From the NCBI GenBank assembly GCA_905221605.1, contig CAJNDS010000291.1, positions 407,545 to 471,544 of the forward strand: DNA of 64,000 nt, given 5' to 3'. Shown piece by piece: positions 43,801 to 48,153 of this stretch (positions are counted from its first letter, which is position 1; the number at the start of each line of letters is the position of its first letter). This stretch comes from Symbiodinium natans. Its lineage: Eukaryota > Sar > Dinophyceae > Suessiales > Symbiodiniaceae. Below the pieces are notes generated by a model. That model ran no database searches. It saw only the letters and a program-made list of their open reading frames with translations, and was not told where the DNA came from. Made by a program: the position numbers and the translations under genes.

Positions 43801-46695
43801 GTTTAGGGCTGGCGCCAACCGCAGGAGGTTGGCCGCTGAGCTGGCGAACGGCCGCCTGGCCATGATGGCGATCATCGGTGGCTCGGCTTGAACTGTAGGG
43901 CTACGCAACCCGCTTCGACCGTGATAGGGACGGTGAGGAAGTTGCAGAGCTGCAGGTCTCGTCGGGAGTGCGAAGAAGGAAGAACAAGGGGGCTTCTGAT
44001 CCATAGATGCATGTTTCCCAACCTGTTGCCAGCGCGGGGCCCAGGCATGTTCTTCCAGGACGGCCTCACCGGCTCTGCCTGGGGCCACTGGGCAGCATCT
44101 GGCAGTCCTGAGAGTTAAAACTGCTCTAGCGAGGGCACGAAGGTGACATCGCCATCGCCGCAGCGGCGAGACCCGCCCGGAATCCTAACACCAACCGCCC
44201 CTGACATAAAGCCAGCGGCACGTGTCGTGCGGGGCGCACAGGTCGCTTGAAACACCAGCATGAAAGCGAATGACTGTCAAGAGAAGTAACCAGGGCTTAG
44301 CAGCCAGGCGTTAGTTACCCTGCCAGCATCCCAGGCGACTGGGCCAACTACACGGCCTCGCCGCTGAGGGCCTTTGAGCAGGACTGGCTTCTGGCGGCTT
44401 CAAACCTACTTGTAGCTCGGATGTTGAGGGACTTGGGGTTTATGAATGTTTGGGCAGCTATAGCGACAAAAGTGACGATAGAAAAGTGACTATAGTGACC
44501 GTAGGAATATATAGAGGTACGATACCTCTGGTTATCGCATGTGACATGCTTATACTTTGAGCCTCCACGCTTGGTGCTTGGACTTATGTTGTGCGCTGCG
44601 GAGGAGCTCGGCGCCCAGCCGCCGCTGGGATTTTGGGACCCCGTCGGCTTCACCAAGGACTTCCCGCTGCACGTCCGCCATCCGAAACCCTTAAGTGGGA
44701 TGGCACCAGCGTGAGCATCTGCGAGCCTGTGAGGATGGCAGCGCCGAGAACTTCAAGCGCCGCCGCGCCGTGGAGATCAAGCGCGGCCCCTGGAGGGCGG
44801 GTGGGGGTGGGCTTGAGCAAAGGGCACGGGCAAGTTGGGGAACGGGCGCGGAGAACGGGCCACGAATGGCCCTGAATCCGACTCTCGGATGGGATGGTGG
44901 CAGTCCAGACCTCGTTTTTTGGCACCGCTTGCGCTCTGAGGCACGGCCGAATCGCGATGCTGGCCACCATGGGCCAGGGGCTTAGGGGCTTAGTGTCCGT
45001 TCTGTCATTCGCCTGAAACTTGCCTGGCTAAACGCGTCGTGTAGGGGACGGGGTCAGGGAGTTAGGGTTCAGTGTTTTCCTCATGCTGCCCAGGCTACAT
45101 CACTCCCGAGCTGGGAAAGTTCGGCGGCATCTGCGCATCGGACTCTTGGCTGGTCTGAAATGTCTGAACAGCCTCAAGAACTGCCGTTTGTGCATAGGGC
45201 ATTGGGATCGGACTGGCAACGAACATCTGCTAGCCCAGAGCCGGAGCACCCCGTGCTGAGGACCTGAACTTCTCAGACATCCCCAACGGCCTGGCTGCCT
45301 TGAAGGTGGTCCCCTTCGCAGGCACTGAGTGGGGGAACAATGTGCTTGCCGAAGTCGAAAGGGTGTTGGGAAGCGTCAGCCATGCGAGTGAGCGTCACTG
45401 GGAGGCTGGCTGCAGATCTTCTTGTACTGCGGCTTCGTGGAGCCGCCGAAGCTGCATTGAAGATTTGTGCCTTCGATTCGGGGGCACGAAGAGTTCAGTT
45501 CGCCCTGAACGCTCCCCCTCCCTCCCCCCGCCCCAGCCCTACCCAGCTCTAGAGATGAGGTGGAAGGTGAGGCTTTCGGTTTTTTATGGGGCGTCTAAGC
45601 TTAAGCCTCTTCCCGGTATCTTTGGACAGGCCTGGTTTCACAGCTCCATGCATCCCAACAAACAACAGCGCCCATCCCGTTCAGGTTCTCCGGAGGTCTC
45701 GGTGAGGATGCTTGGGGCAGCAAGAGGCAGGGGCCGTGACAAGCATCAGCTTCGCAGCCCCTTCCCAATCAACCCCAAACCATCCCCATCCTGCGGAGGC
45801 CTGGCGATGTGGGCTGGAACCCGCCTCTGCTCTCCGCTGGCGACGACGAGACCAAGCAGAGGCACGCCAAACCCCGAGCCCCACAAGCTTCCTACACACC
45901 CCCATATATTCGGCAGTGAACAAGCTAGCAGCTGCAACGCATATCTGTCCATGCCAGCCAAGATTGGAAGGCTTCTTAGACTCTCGCAGTTTGGGGTTGA
46001 GGAGGGTGTTTGTGGACCTGGGGATGTTTCGGGCTTGCGCCACCCGCAGGAGACTGGCCGCAGAGCTGGCGAACGGCCGCCTGGCCATGATGGCGATCAT
46101 CGGCATGCCGCTTGACCGCGCTTTTCTTTGGACACTTAGCCCCTGTCGAAGAGGGGTGGATACCCAGGGTCAGCACGAAGAGCTTCGGGACTTGACCGAT
46201 CAATGTGTTGCTTGTTGTGTGTCTCTTGAGGGATGCTCGTCAGTATAGTCCACGCATGCGCAAGGCGCGCTGGTCTCCACTCAAGAAGCCGCGGTTTTGG
46301 ATGTCCAATATACTAGACCTGCTTATCGAACATGTCAAACAAACCCAACATTTAACACATCGAGTACAATCGACCCAATATGTCCAATATATCTAATACC
46401 TCTAACTTGTGTAGTTTACTTGATTTATCTAGAGCATTTACTATCAGGTCTTATGGATTAATGGCAATTTGGGAACGCCTGAATGTAGATGTCTGGTTCC
46501 GTTCCCTCAGCTCCAGTGCTGCCAATCCGACGTGGCCAAGCAACCGCAGAAGCCTGAAAGTTGGTCGCATCAACAGCCAAGGGACGCCCCCCCCCCCCCC
46601 CCCCCGAAACCCCAACTGATGTTTGCACCGAGGTTCTTTCAGGATGGCCTGACCGGCTCAGCATGGGGTGACTGGGCCAACTACACAGCACCCCG
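484..46695 (+). CDS. LHC (chlorophyll a-c binding) polyprotein gene, overall span
   Basis: This entry covers the whole multi-exon locus; single units are listed separately. All recognisable LHC exons lie on the + strand and follow one another in correct protein order through nine successive three-helix units. The C-terminal linker of each unit (DGLTGSAWGDW, SPLRAFE) leads directly into the N-terminal motif of the next (VQPPVGFWDP or ELGAQPPLGFWDP). No stop codon or start methionine separates them, which is how dinoflagellate LHC polyproteins are known to be built; they are cleaved to single antenna proteins in the plastid. The first exon seen already lies inside a unit, so the 5' end with its plastid-targeting leader is outside the window. 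The 3' end decays after 46.1 kb. Whether all nine units form one transcript is inferred from order and phase only; two or more genes are possible. Confidence 0.8.
917..958 (+). repeat. TA-rich microsatellite
   Basis: TATATATATA followed by imperfect AT-rich repeats in the intron between the HGRVAMYATMG and GYIVPEYF exons of LHC unit 1. Confidence 0.85.
1681..1806 (+). repeat. Interstitial TTTAGGG-type telomere-like array
   Basis: Imperfect TTTAGGG/TTTCGGG repeats directly downstream of a splice donor at 1663. TTTAGGG is the plant and dinoflagellate telomere unit. Here it is intronic, so an inserted or slipped array rather than a chromosome end. Confidence 0.85.
5243..9645 (+). CDS. LHC polyprotein unit 2 (10 exons)
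   Basis: Complete three-helix chlorophyll a-c binding unit. Exons: 5243-5296 (VQPPVGFWDPLGLSASGN), 5606-5647 (DFNRRREVELKHGR), 6382-6428 (VSMFATIGYILPEYWR), 6502-6577 (FPGYLSKYLDIKFADMPNG), 7430-7495 (VPTFGWLQIVGFAGIVEVNA, helix 2), 7649-7710 (VYNEQIGGEPGNYGAGFLGL), 8225-8255 (SIGVMSTGIQ), 8649-8683 (DPEARKKKLNAE), 9217-9268 (LANGRLAMMAIIGMFFQ, helix 3), 9565-9645 (DGLTGSAWGDWANYTDSP and on to LRAFEEETG). Here the whole linker is one exon, unlike the other units. Helix 1 is split right after HGR. Introns are GC-AG (6578, 7711, 9646), GT-AG (8684, 9269) and GA-AG (8256). The last exon ends ETG, phase 0 to the VQPPVGFW exon of unit 3. Introns of 330-850 nt contain no other gene I can support. 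Confidence 0.9.
10023..20344 (+). CDS. LHC polyprotein unit 3 (11 exons, one 5.4-kb intron)
   Basis: Close relative of unit 2. Exons: 10023-10076 (VQPPVGFWDPLGLSTSGN), 10671-10712 (DFKRRREVELKHGR), 10962-11008 (VAMFATMGYILPEYWR), 11318-11393 (FPGYLSKYLDIKFADVPNG), 12829-12900 (VPTFGWLQIVGFAGIVEVNA), 13214-13275 (VYNEQIGDEPGNYGAGFLGL), 13693-13723 (SIGVMSTGIQ), 14157-14191 (DPEVRKKKLNAE), 14452-14503 (LANGRLAMMAIIGMFFQ), 19883-19907 (DGLTGSAW), 20300-20344 (GDWSLYTASPLRAFEG). The linker is split after SAWG, whereas unit 2 has no intron there. The intron 14,504-19,882 is packed with foreign sequence: a LINE relic, an AT-rich island and a CA microsatellite. The intron 11,394-12,828 has a degenerate ACACGAC-rich stretch near 12,280-12,400 and a low-quality minus-strand ORF near 11,871-12,134 that I cannot assign. 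Confidence 0.9.
13297..13430 (+). repeat. Interstitial TTTAGGG-type array
   Basis: About 18 imperfect copies of TTTAGGG with variants (TTTTAGGG, TTTGGGG, TTCAGGG) in the intron between the VYNEQIGDEP and SIGVMSTGI exons of LHC unit 3. Confidence 0.9.
15288..15590 (-). pseudogene. LINE reverse transcriptase, N-terminal fragment (inverted part)
   Basis: Read on the minus strand from 15,590 the frame gives SPDRAEVEDALANVRTSAPG, then YDEVTILMLRLSGELGNQIL and a basic stretch ending RRLW. This fits the opening block of non-LTR reverse transcriptases: an EV..AL helix, the APG-D turn, then a helix and linker to a basic W-containing strand. No intact endonuclease was found beside it. The frame continues to a stop near 15,288. 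It is a dead fragment inside an LHC intron. Family assignment is by motif pattern only. Confidence 0.6.
15652..16053 (+). pseudogene. LINE reverse transcriptase, core fragment with motif A region
   Basis: The + strand frame gives GCRPQRCTLDVVFTLRVLMD and then ALACVFLEIEKAYPSAPRVP followed by AWHVLQQLPG. This matches the LINE RT blocks Q.GFR..R.T.D.I..LR and (V/L)F(L/I)D.EKAY..V.R..LW..L...G. The first catalytic Asp of motif A is replaced by Glu (FLEIEKAY instead of FLDIEKAY). The FADD-type motif C was not found. Homology fades after about 15,880. It lies next to the N-terminal RT fragment in opposite orientation, the arrangement expected from twin priming. Confidence 0.65.
18061..18690. other. 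AT-rich island, composition unlike its surroundings
   Basis: Roughly 630 bp of strongly A+T-rich DNA in an otherwise GC-balanced intron, with sharp edges near 18,060 and 18,690. Codon-like runs are rich in AAT, GAA, AAA and ATT. It contains the metallopeptidase relic listed next and short broken frames such as NENNMDLDKKKCK. It looks like a fragment from an AT-rich genome (organelle, bacterium or another protist) that has decayed. Confidence 0.7.
18463..18600 (+). pseudogene. Relic of an M48 (OMA1-like) metallopeptidase
   Basis: The frame reads SGYAFGLTEWFSFQGLDHF, then INLPYSKMNENEADYMGAIV and ADRSGF before a stop codon. The pattern LP.S(K/R)..E.EADY(I/M)G of M48 peptidases, whose third zinc ligand is the Glu of EAD, is visible. 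The upstream HEXXH zinc motif is not found, and the frame stops right after. So this is a broken C-terminal piece. The family call rests on this one motif block. Confidence 0.45.
19776..19830 (+). repeat. CA microsatellite
   Basis: About 15 CA units followed by imperfect CACACTCC repeats, within the long intron of LHC unit 3 about 50 bp before the DGLTGSAW exon. Confidence 0.95.
20881..25589 (+). CDS. LHC polyprotein unit 4 (11 exons)
   Basis: Three-helix LHC unit of a different subtype from units 2-3. Exons: 20881-20915 (ELGVQAPVGFW), 21253-21301 (DPLGLSADGDTEVFKR), 21734-21760 (REVELKHG), 21956-21979 (ISMYAAM), 22300-22332 (GYIVPEYFRWP), about 22524-22596 (ELSPKLGLKFTDIPNGLAAL), 23199-23260 (GQGWAQIVAFLGVYELFVNK, helix 2), 23545-23569 (VGDEPGNY), 23810-23859 (GKGNLGLGFLKSVADPE), 24233-24296 (KLSAELANGRLAMMAIM, helix 3), 24818-24856 (GMLFQDGLTGSAW), 25543-25589 (GDWALYTDSPLRAFEQ). 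Helix 1 is broken by introns three times (before REVEL, inside HGR and after AAMG), a pattern unique to this unit. Splice sites: GC-AG at 20916, 21302, 21761, 22597, 23860, 24297; GT-AG at 21980, 23570, 24857; GA-AG at 25590. Introns include GGGGT-rich palindromic repeats near 21.6 and 23.3 kb. Confidence 0.9.
21609..21656. repeat. Inverted copy of the GGGGT-rich repeat
   Basis: About 45 nt (GACCCCCAAATTGTAGGATT onward) match the reverse complement of 23,308-23,356 with few differences. Dispersed non-autonomous element inside an intron. Confidence 0.6.
23280..23412. repeat. GGGGT-rich palindromic repeat (MITE-like)
   Basis: It begins TGGGGGTTT and ends with the exact reverse complement AAACCCCCA. 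Inside are several blocks of the type GGGGTC(C/T) and TAAGGGAATCC. A shortened copy in opposite orientation lies at 21,609-21,656. Both are in introns of LHC unit 4. Confidence 0.6.
26021..29231 (+). CDS. LHC polyprotein unit 5 (first unit overlapping the tandem array)
   Basis: Exons: 26021-26074 (ELGAQPPLGFWDPVGFTK), 26420-26466 (DGSAENFKRRRAVEI), 27609-27640 (HGRIAMLATM, helix 1), 27762-27791 (GYITPELGKF), 27929-27989 (DLNFSDIPNGLAALKVVPFA), 28073-28110 (GWLQIFLYCGFVE, helix 2), 28467-28529 (PGDVGWNPPLLSAGDDETKQ), 28679-28728 (LAAELANGRLAMMAII, helix 3), 28895-28933 (GMFFQDGLTGSAW), 29185-29231 (GDWANYTASPLRAFEQ). A short linker exon between 28,110 and 28,467 probably exists but I could not place it. 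The first two exons are outside the array and have diverged introns; from about 27,590 the sequence, introns included, is the first copy of the 2.15-kb repeat. The intron 26,467-27,608 contains poly-C near 27,040 and no gene I recognise. Junctions are mainly GC-AG, with GT at 28,729 and GA at 29,232. Confidence 0.9.
26100..26170 (+). repeat. GT and T microsatellite
   Basis: GT run, T-rich run, then GT again, about 25 nt after the ELGAQPPLGFWDPVGFTK exon of LHC unit 5. It may influence the neighbouring GC donor only by proximity. Confidence 0.9.
29454..31376 (+). CDS. LHC polyprotein unit 6 (tandem copy)
   Basis: Near-identical copy of unit 5. Exons: 29454-29507 (ELGAQPPLGFWDPVGFTK), 29584-29630 (DGSAENFKRRRAVEI), 29791-29822 (HGRIAMLATM), 29907-29936 (GYITPELGKF), 30074-30134, 30218-30255 (GWLQIFLYCGFVE), 30611-30673 (PGDVGWNPPLLSAG...), 30823-30872 (helix 3), 31040-31078 (GMFFQDGLTGSAW), 31330-31376. 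Compared with unit 5 the intron before GYITPELG lacks 37 nt, and the intron before PGDVGWN is one T shorter. Splice sites are the same GC/GT/GA set. Because the introns match as closely as the exons, the copies must be young or kept alike by gene conversion. All long ORFs across the introns are by-products of the repeat. Confidence 0.92.
31599..33558 (+). CDS. LHC polyprotein unit 7 (tandem copy)
   Basis: Third near-identical copy of the array. Exons: 31599-31652, 31729-31775, 31936-31967 (helix 1), 32089-32118, 32256-32316, 32400-32437 (helix 2), 32793-32855, 33005-33054 (helix 3), 33222-33260, 33512-33558. It has the 37-nt stretch before GYITPELG that unit 6 lacks. Protein motifs are the same as in unit 5. 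No frame damage was seen in any exon, so it looks functional. Confidence 0.92.
33781..44381 (+). CDS. LHC polyprotein unit 8, split by an 8.7-kb insertion in one intron
   Basis: Exons before the insertion: 33781-33834 (ELGAQPPLGFWDPVGFTK), 33911-33957, 34117-34148 (helix 1), 34233-34262, 34400-34460, 34544-34581 (GWLQIFLYCGFVE). Exons after it: 43616-43678 (PGDVGWNPPLLSAGDDETKQ), 43828-43877 (helix 3), 44045-44083 (GMFFQDGLTGSAW), 44335-44381. In the sister units the intron between these two blocks is only about 355 nt; here it is about 9.0 kb because of the insertion at 34,721-43,398. The exons on both sides are intact and in phase. The unit can still be expressed if that long intron is removed; otherwise the polyprotein is interrupted here. 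This copy also lacks the 37-nt stretch and has small private changes near 34,619 and 34,654. Confidence 0.9.
34721..34733 (+). repeat. Left terminal inverted repeat of the insertion
   Basis: CCCGAAAGCATCG, first 13 nt after the split T tract. It is a perfect inverse match of 43,371-43,383. A second shared block, CCGTGCG, follows at 34,746 and in inverse form (CGCACGG) near 43,359. Confidence 0.75.
34778..35200 (+). repeat. 14-bp subterminal tandem repeat, about 30 copies
   Basis: The unit is TGAAGTGCATAGAG with scattered single-base variants, and it lies just inside the left end. Three units equal 42 nt, so all minus-strand frames stay open and give false ORFs of 170-210 aa. AAGTGCAT also recurs in the last 200 nt of the element (for example near 43,314 and 43,342), so it may be a binding site for the mobilising protein; that role is inference. 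Confidence 0.95.
35331..35712 (+). repeat. Tandem repeat of 59-79 bp, about six copies
   Basis: The core is ACCCTCTGCGGGTTTCGGCG followed by TGGTCGCGGTGCCAAAACCG and a T tract. Length differences come from a TTTCTTTGTGGCCGCGGA insert present in only some copies. No coding signal beyond open frames caused by the repeat. Confidence 0.9.
35713..36398 (+). repeat. Nested 42-nt repeat within about 219-nt higher-order repeat
   Basis: The basic unit codes for 14 residues of type GAELWGFENLANNV if read on +. Five slightly different units plus a 9-nt spacer form a block of about 219 nt, repeated three times with the same internal order of variants. An open frame of 355 codons (35,701-36,768) covers it on +, and one of 387 codons on the opposite strand. 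Because 42 is a multiple of three every frame tends to stay open, so translation is not shown. If it is a protein it would be an amphipathic 14-residue repeat. Confidence 0.9.
36408..36600 (+). repeat. Second 42-nt tandem repeat, about 4.5 copies
   Basis: The unit starts CCAAAACCATCGCGAAAACC and continues ATGGTCCCCGAATTCGCTGT; in one + frame it codes KTIAKTMVPEFAVS. It is unrelated in sequence to the preceding 42-nt repeat but has the same period, and the same frame runs through both. Confidence 0.9.
37067..39258 (+). CDS. SAP-like helical-repeat protein, tandem exons (inside insertion)
   Basis: Four similar exon units lie at about 37,067-37,300, 37,481-37,705, 37,786-38,010 and 38,091-38,315. 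The last three have an exact 305-bp period. Each codes for a module with LREGFAADGVAWLREELAKQ, a short loop, then RNKEELLHALLQCISGQE. The pattern of two short helices around L..LA...GV...(R/K)NK.EL...L resembles SAP or Rho-N-type nucleic-acid-binding modules; this is my inference. 305 is not a multiple of three, so units must be joined by splicing through the CTTCTCTTTTGTCC...TCGAACAG spacer. A fifth related exon (38,451-38,930; SLQQLAAELGVAFENVSRSN) follows, then a stretch from 38,945 (MDGAQPFAIEAFCHFTSCHL) where the likely frame changes near 39,110. ATG at 37,067 is the best start but not certain. Confidence 0.5.
40293..41015 (+). CDS. Dual-specificity-phosphatase-like protein (inside insertion)
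   Basis: Uninterrupted 240-aa ORF. Near residue 185 it has HCFGGINRSP, which fits the cysteine phosphatase signature HCxxGxxR(S/T), with catalytic Cys, P-loop and Arg all present. It is followed by a hydrophobic helix (AALCAWLVL) and the C-terminal helices usual for the DSP fold. Upstream, VELDDPR near residue 125 may hold the general-acid Asp. The N-terminal 90 residues look like a separate strand-rich part. The length is close to small DSPs. No intron is needed. A partial copy of its N-terminal part lies at 42,492-42,566. Substrate unknown; it could act on phosphoproteins or be inactive. Confidence 0.6.
   Translation: MESSLTSSGPTMSDAEMCWIRQRQLDISTKYNEGPWSDMDYTVWRASYNLGDISDWPLDAVVVRSAKPGESCLLGSVRSAADIFHVEVSANTSVTVVVSVCRPAELRVRGAPQDWREHFSRSGVRHVQVELDDPRIKCNRDASWFFESAERCAQAWTDMAQTLRTLREQCQQASEEFNVLFHCFGGINRSPAALCAWLVLDGQCSADEAVDCILSARPALQPWKCRDYALLALHRLQNSR
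41200..41762 (+). CDS. Possible ubiquitin-like protein or exon (inside insertion)
   Basis: The open frame follows a good acceptor (GCGCAG|GTGCCTGCCGCG). Its C-terminal 95 residues have the spacing of a beta-grasp fold: KVQVWISATWTAWRVVNTSS, then TVGDLKESLLSTL (helix), then VQDFRLLPAEGGKVGDDCRV and a final strand VYYAKSKKYSLEWLRKP. This ubiquitin-like reading is inference from pattern only. The middle contains MDAVLRNFRLQETDTSAAAE, a module repeated in broken form at 41,853. It lies 185 nt after the phosphatase stop on the same strand and may be a later exon of the same gene. A free ATG start is not obvious (41,290 possible). Confidence 0.35.
41853..41925 (+). pseudogene. Broken duplicate of the MDAVLR module
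   Basis: It codes for MDAVLRKFGRRQRDTSAVHG and matches 41,350-41,420 in the ORF above at DNA level before diverging. Related shorter copies of the core GACGCTGTCTTGCG or GACGCCGTCTTGCG are seen near 39,283, 39,912 and 41,042. Confidence 0.5.
42030..42244. repeat. Long inverted repeat, 92-nt arms, 31-nt loop
   Basis: The left arm 42,030-42,121 and right arm 42,153-42,244 are nearly perfect reverse complements, with only a handful of mismatches around the middle of the arms. The arms include CTAGCTTGTTCCCCAGCTTC and the inverse GAAGCTGGGGAACAAGCTAG. A transcript across it would form a strong hairpin. Confidence 0.9.
42492..42566 (+). pseudogene. Partial copy of the phosphatase-like gene
   Basis: About 75 nt match 40,426-40,500 (SYNLGDISDWPLDAVVVRS region) with few changes, one being GGC to AGC for G to S. 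It is joined to unrelated sequence at both ends. It is part of the scrambled right half of the insertion. Confidence 0.75.
42612..42768. repeat. Palindrome built from two head-on copies of the SAP-like exon end
   Basis: The segment coding for RNKEELL..LLQCISEQEA is present forward (42,612-42,689) and immediately again in reverse (42,690-42,768). It forms a nearly spacer-free palindrome of about 157 nt. Confidence 0.85.
43212..43249. repeat. Short hairpin near the right end of the insertion
   Basis: TGCATGGCATTCAA and TTGAATGCCATGCA form 14-nt perfect arms around a 10-nt loop (CTCCACACAC). It is surrounded by AAGTGCAT copies. Confidence 0.8.
43250..43370 (+). repeat. Right subterminal AAGTGCAT-type repeats
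   Basis: GTGCAT, AAGTGCAG and AAGTGCAT recur several times in this 120-nt stretch. They mirror the 14-bp array at the left end in motif, in direct rather than inverted orientation. Confidence 0.6.
43371..43383 (-). repeat. Right inverted repeat of the insertion
   Basis: CGATGCTTTCGGG, perfect reverse complement of the left end. Fifteen extra bases (CCATCCCTCTTCTAG) separate it from the T tract of the target, so the exact right end is uncertain. Confidence 0.75.
44604..46102 (+). CDS. LHC polyprotein unit 9 (last array copy, 3' part diverged)
   Basis: Exons: 44604-44657 (ELGAQPPLGFWDPVGFTK), 44734-44780, 44941-44972 (helix 1), 45094-45123, 45261-45321, 45405-45442 (helix 2), 45799-45861 (PGDVGWNPPLLSAG), 46053-46102 (LAAELANGRLAMMAII, helix 3). 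Up to 45,861 it is an array copy; the following intron and helix-3 exon are diverged, showing the right-hand edge of the duplicated segment. The helix-3 exon ends at a GC donor as expected, but the matching GMFFQDGLTG exon is not cleanly present. The next candidate at 46.6 kb does not join in phase by the usual AG|G rule. Confidence 0.85.
46617..46695 (+). pseudogene. Terminal LHC linker exon, probably decayed
   Basis: The stretch reads MFAPRFFQDGLTGSAWGDW followed by ANYTAP and then loses the SPLRAFE sequence. FFQDGLTGSAWGDWANYT is the inter-unit linker seen in all other units. The expected start (G|GC ATG TTC TTC) is replaced, so helix 3 of unit 9 does not read into it in phase by any AG|G acceptor I can find. 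It may be a relic, or it may be reached through a microexon I missed. Confidence 0.55.
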
Positions 46696-47436
46696 GCCAA
46701 CCCTCCGAATGGCTCCAGGGCCTTCTTCAGGTTGGGCTTTTTGCATTCATGTCTGACCGTTCGCGTCATTCCAAGTCGGCCACAGCTACAATGTGCATTG
46801 TTTTGTAGTTTGCACTGTCTGCATGCAGACCCGAAGACCCGAAGTGGCTGGGCTTCTCAGGCCTCGCCGCTGCGCGCAGCTTAGAGCGACAACGTGGCCT
46901 AGCGCGTGAGCACTGAAGGGAAATTTTTGAATTTTCATTAGGTTCCCCTGTGAGCCCTCGACTTCCCAAACCCGGCCCATTTGAGGGCTCTAATTTTGCA
47001 GCATCAACTTCTTCGGGGTCCGAACGGATTTAACTTGTCCAAGAGACCAGACACAATTGAGTTACATGTTGGCGTGCCCTGAGGGCCAAAGCCTCCGAAT
47101 CGACCCCAACGAGGCTTAGGCTTCTGCAAGGGATCTAACGAAAAGGAGGTCTTTGATCCCCAGGGAGATGCCGCCCTTTTCACCACCAGAGCGGCTGCGC
47201 GTGCCCTGTGCCTGGGGACCCGAGGGTCCGAAGTTCTACCGAGCCATACAGAGCCATACAGAGCCCGTTGGATAGATATTCTCCCAGTGTTCCGGATCTG
47301 CCTTCCCCCTAATTTTTTAGGGCCTAGGGGGATACGTCCAGGGGCTGGCCAGCTATGGCCTGAAGGTTGTGCCCAAGACCTGTAGACTGTGAACACAAGA
47401 AAAACACAAGTAACATGGCACCTCGACCCGAGCAGA

Positions 47437-47470
47437 TGGGCTCCCAGCCGCTGTCCGATTCACGAACCAA
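47437..47470 (+). pseudogene. Relic of an LHC N-terminal exon with internal deletion
   Basis: The DNA resembles the exon coding for GAQPPLGFWDPVGFTK in unit 5 (26,028-26,074). The part for GAQPP is followed straight away by the part for GFTK, with about 15 nt (the FWDP core) missing. It lies in order after the decayed linker exon, so it is read here as the fading end of the LHC array. The match is short, so confidence is low. Confidence 0.35.
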
Positions 47471-47514
47471 CGATGAAAGTTTGGTTTGGGGTTTGCGTAG
47501 GGTTTTTTGGGTCG

Positions 47515-47617
47515 GGGTTTAGGGTTTAGGGTTTAGGGTTTAGGGTTTGGGGTTTGGGGTTTGGGGTTTGGGGTTTAGGGTTTAGGGTTTAGGGTTTAGG
47601 GTTTAGGGTTAGGGTAA
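47515..47617 (+). repeat. Interstitial TTTAGGG-type array
   Basis: Runs of TTTAGGG and TTTGGGG directly after the last LHC relic. The same repeat type occurs inside introns at 1.7 and 13.3 kb. Confidence 0.9.
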
Positions 47618-48153
47618 ACCGCAAGCGCAAAACGAAGTCAAGCAACCACCATACAACCTTACAGCTAGTTGCAGGTTGCGCTGCCTTGGGAGTTCTGTTA
47701 AAGGCAGGATTTTTTTGGTAGTGCGCCATGGGCTTTGTGCTCGAATTTGTTATGACCCGTTAAAAATGCTTTTTGCCGAGTGCAGGACCTATAAATGGTG
47801 ATGATGCCCGCCACGTCCAAGCAAAGCGCGAGAAGATTTGTAGCCTTGTAGCCGACCTTCACGAAAGATGCAAACGCCTGGTGAAGTGATAGAGGATCCA
47901 GAGAACATTTGCTTGAGCAGTTGGTCCGTGAACGACAGGATGTCAGTGTGCAGAACGCAAGCGCAAGGCTTGCAGCAGCGAATTCTTTTCCAAATATGTA
48001 GAGGTCCTTGCAGGCCGATTAGCAGCCTCGCAAGCCAAGTAGCACAGACTGCAACCGCGATTTACGCAACGGCGCCGTGACAAATAGTTTGCTGTGCGCA
48101 AGTGAGAAAGCTCCTACGCAAACTCAAACAAAAGCCCTTAGACTTCCTGAACC

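Larger units (their letters stand above)
27590..45861 (+). repeat. Tandem array of 2.14-2.18-kb LHC repeat, 4 full copies plus a partial fifth
   Basis: The anchor GCTCTGAG just before the HGRIAML exon occurs at 27,601, 29,783, 31,928, 34,109 and 44,933. The spacings are 2182, 2145 and 2181 nt, then one interval enlarged by the 8.7-kb insertion. Exons and introns are almost identical throughout. The left edge lies near 27,590 and the right edge near 45,861. The register is offset from the protein units: the repeat starts inside unit 5 (helix 1) and ends inside unit 9 (before helix 3). Confidence 0.95.
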
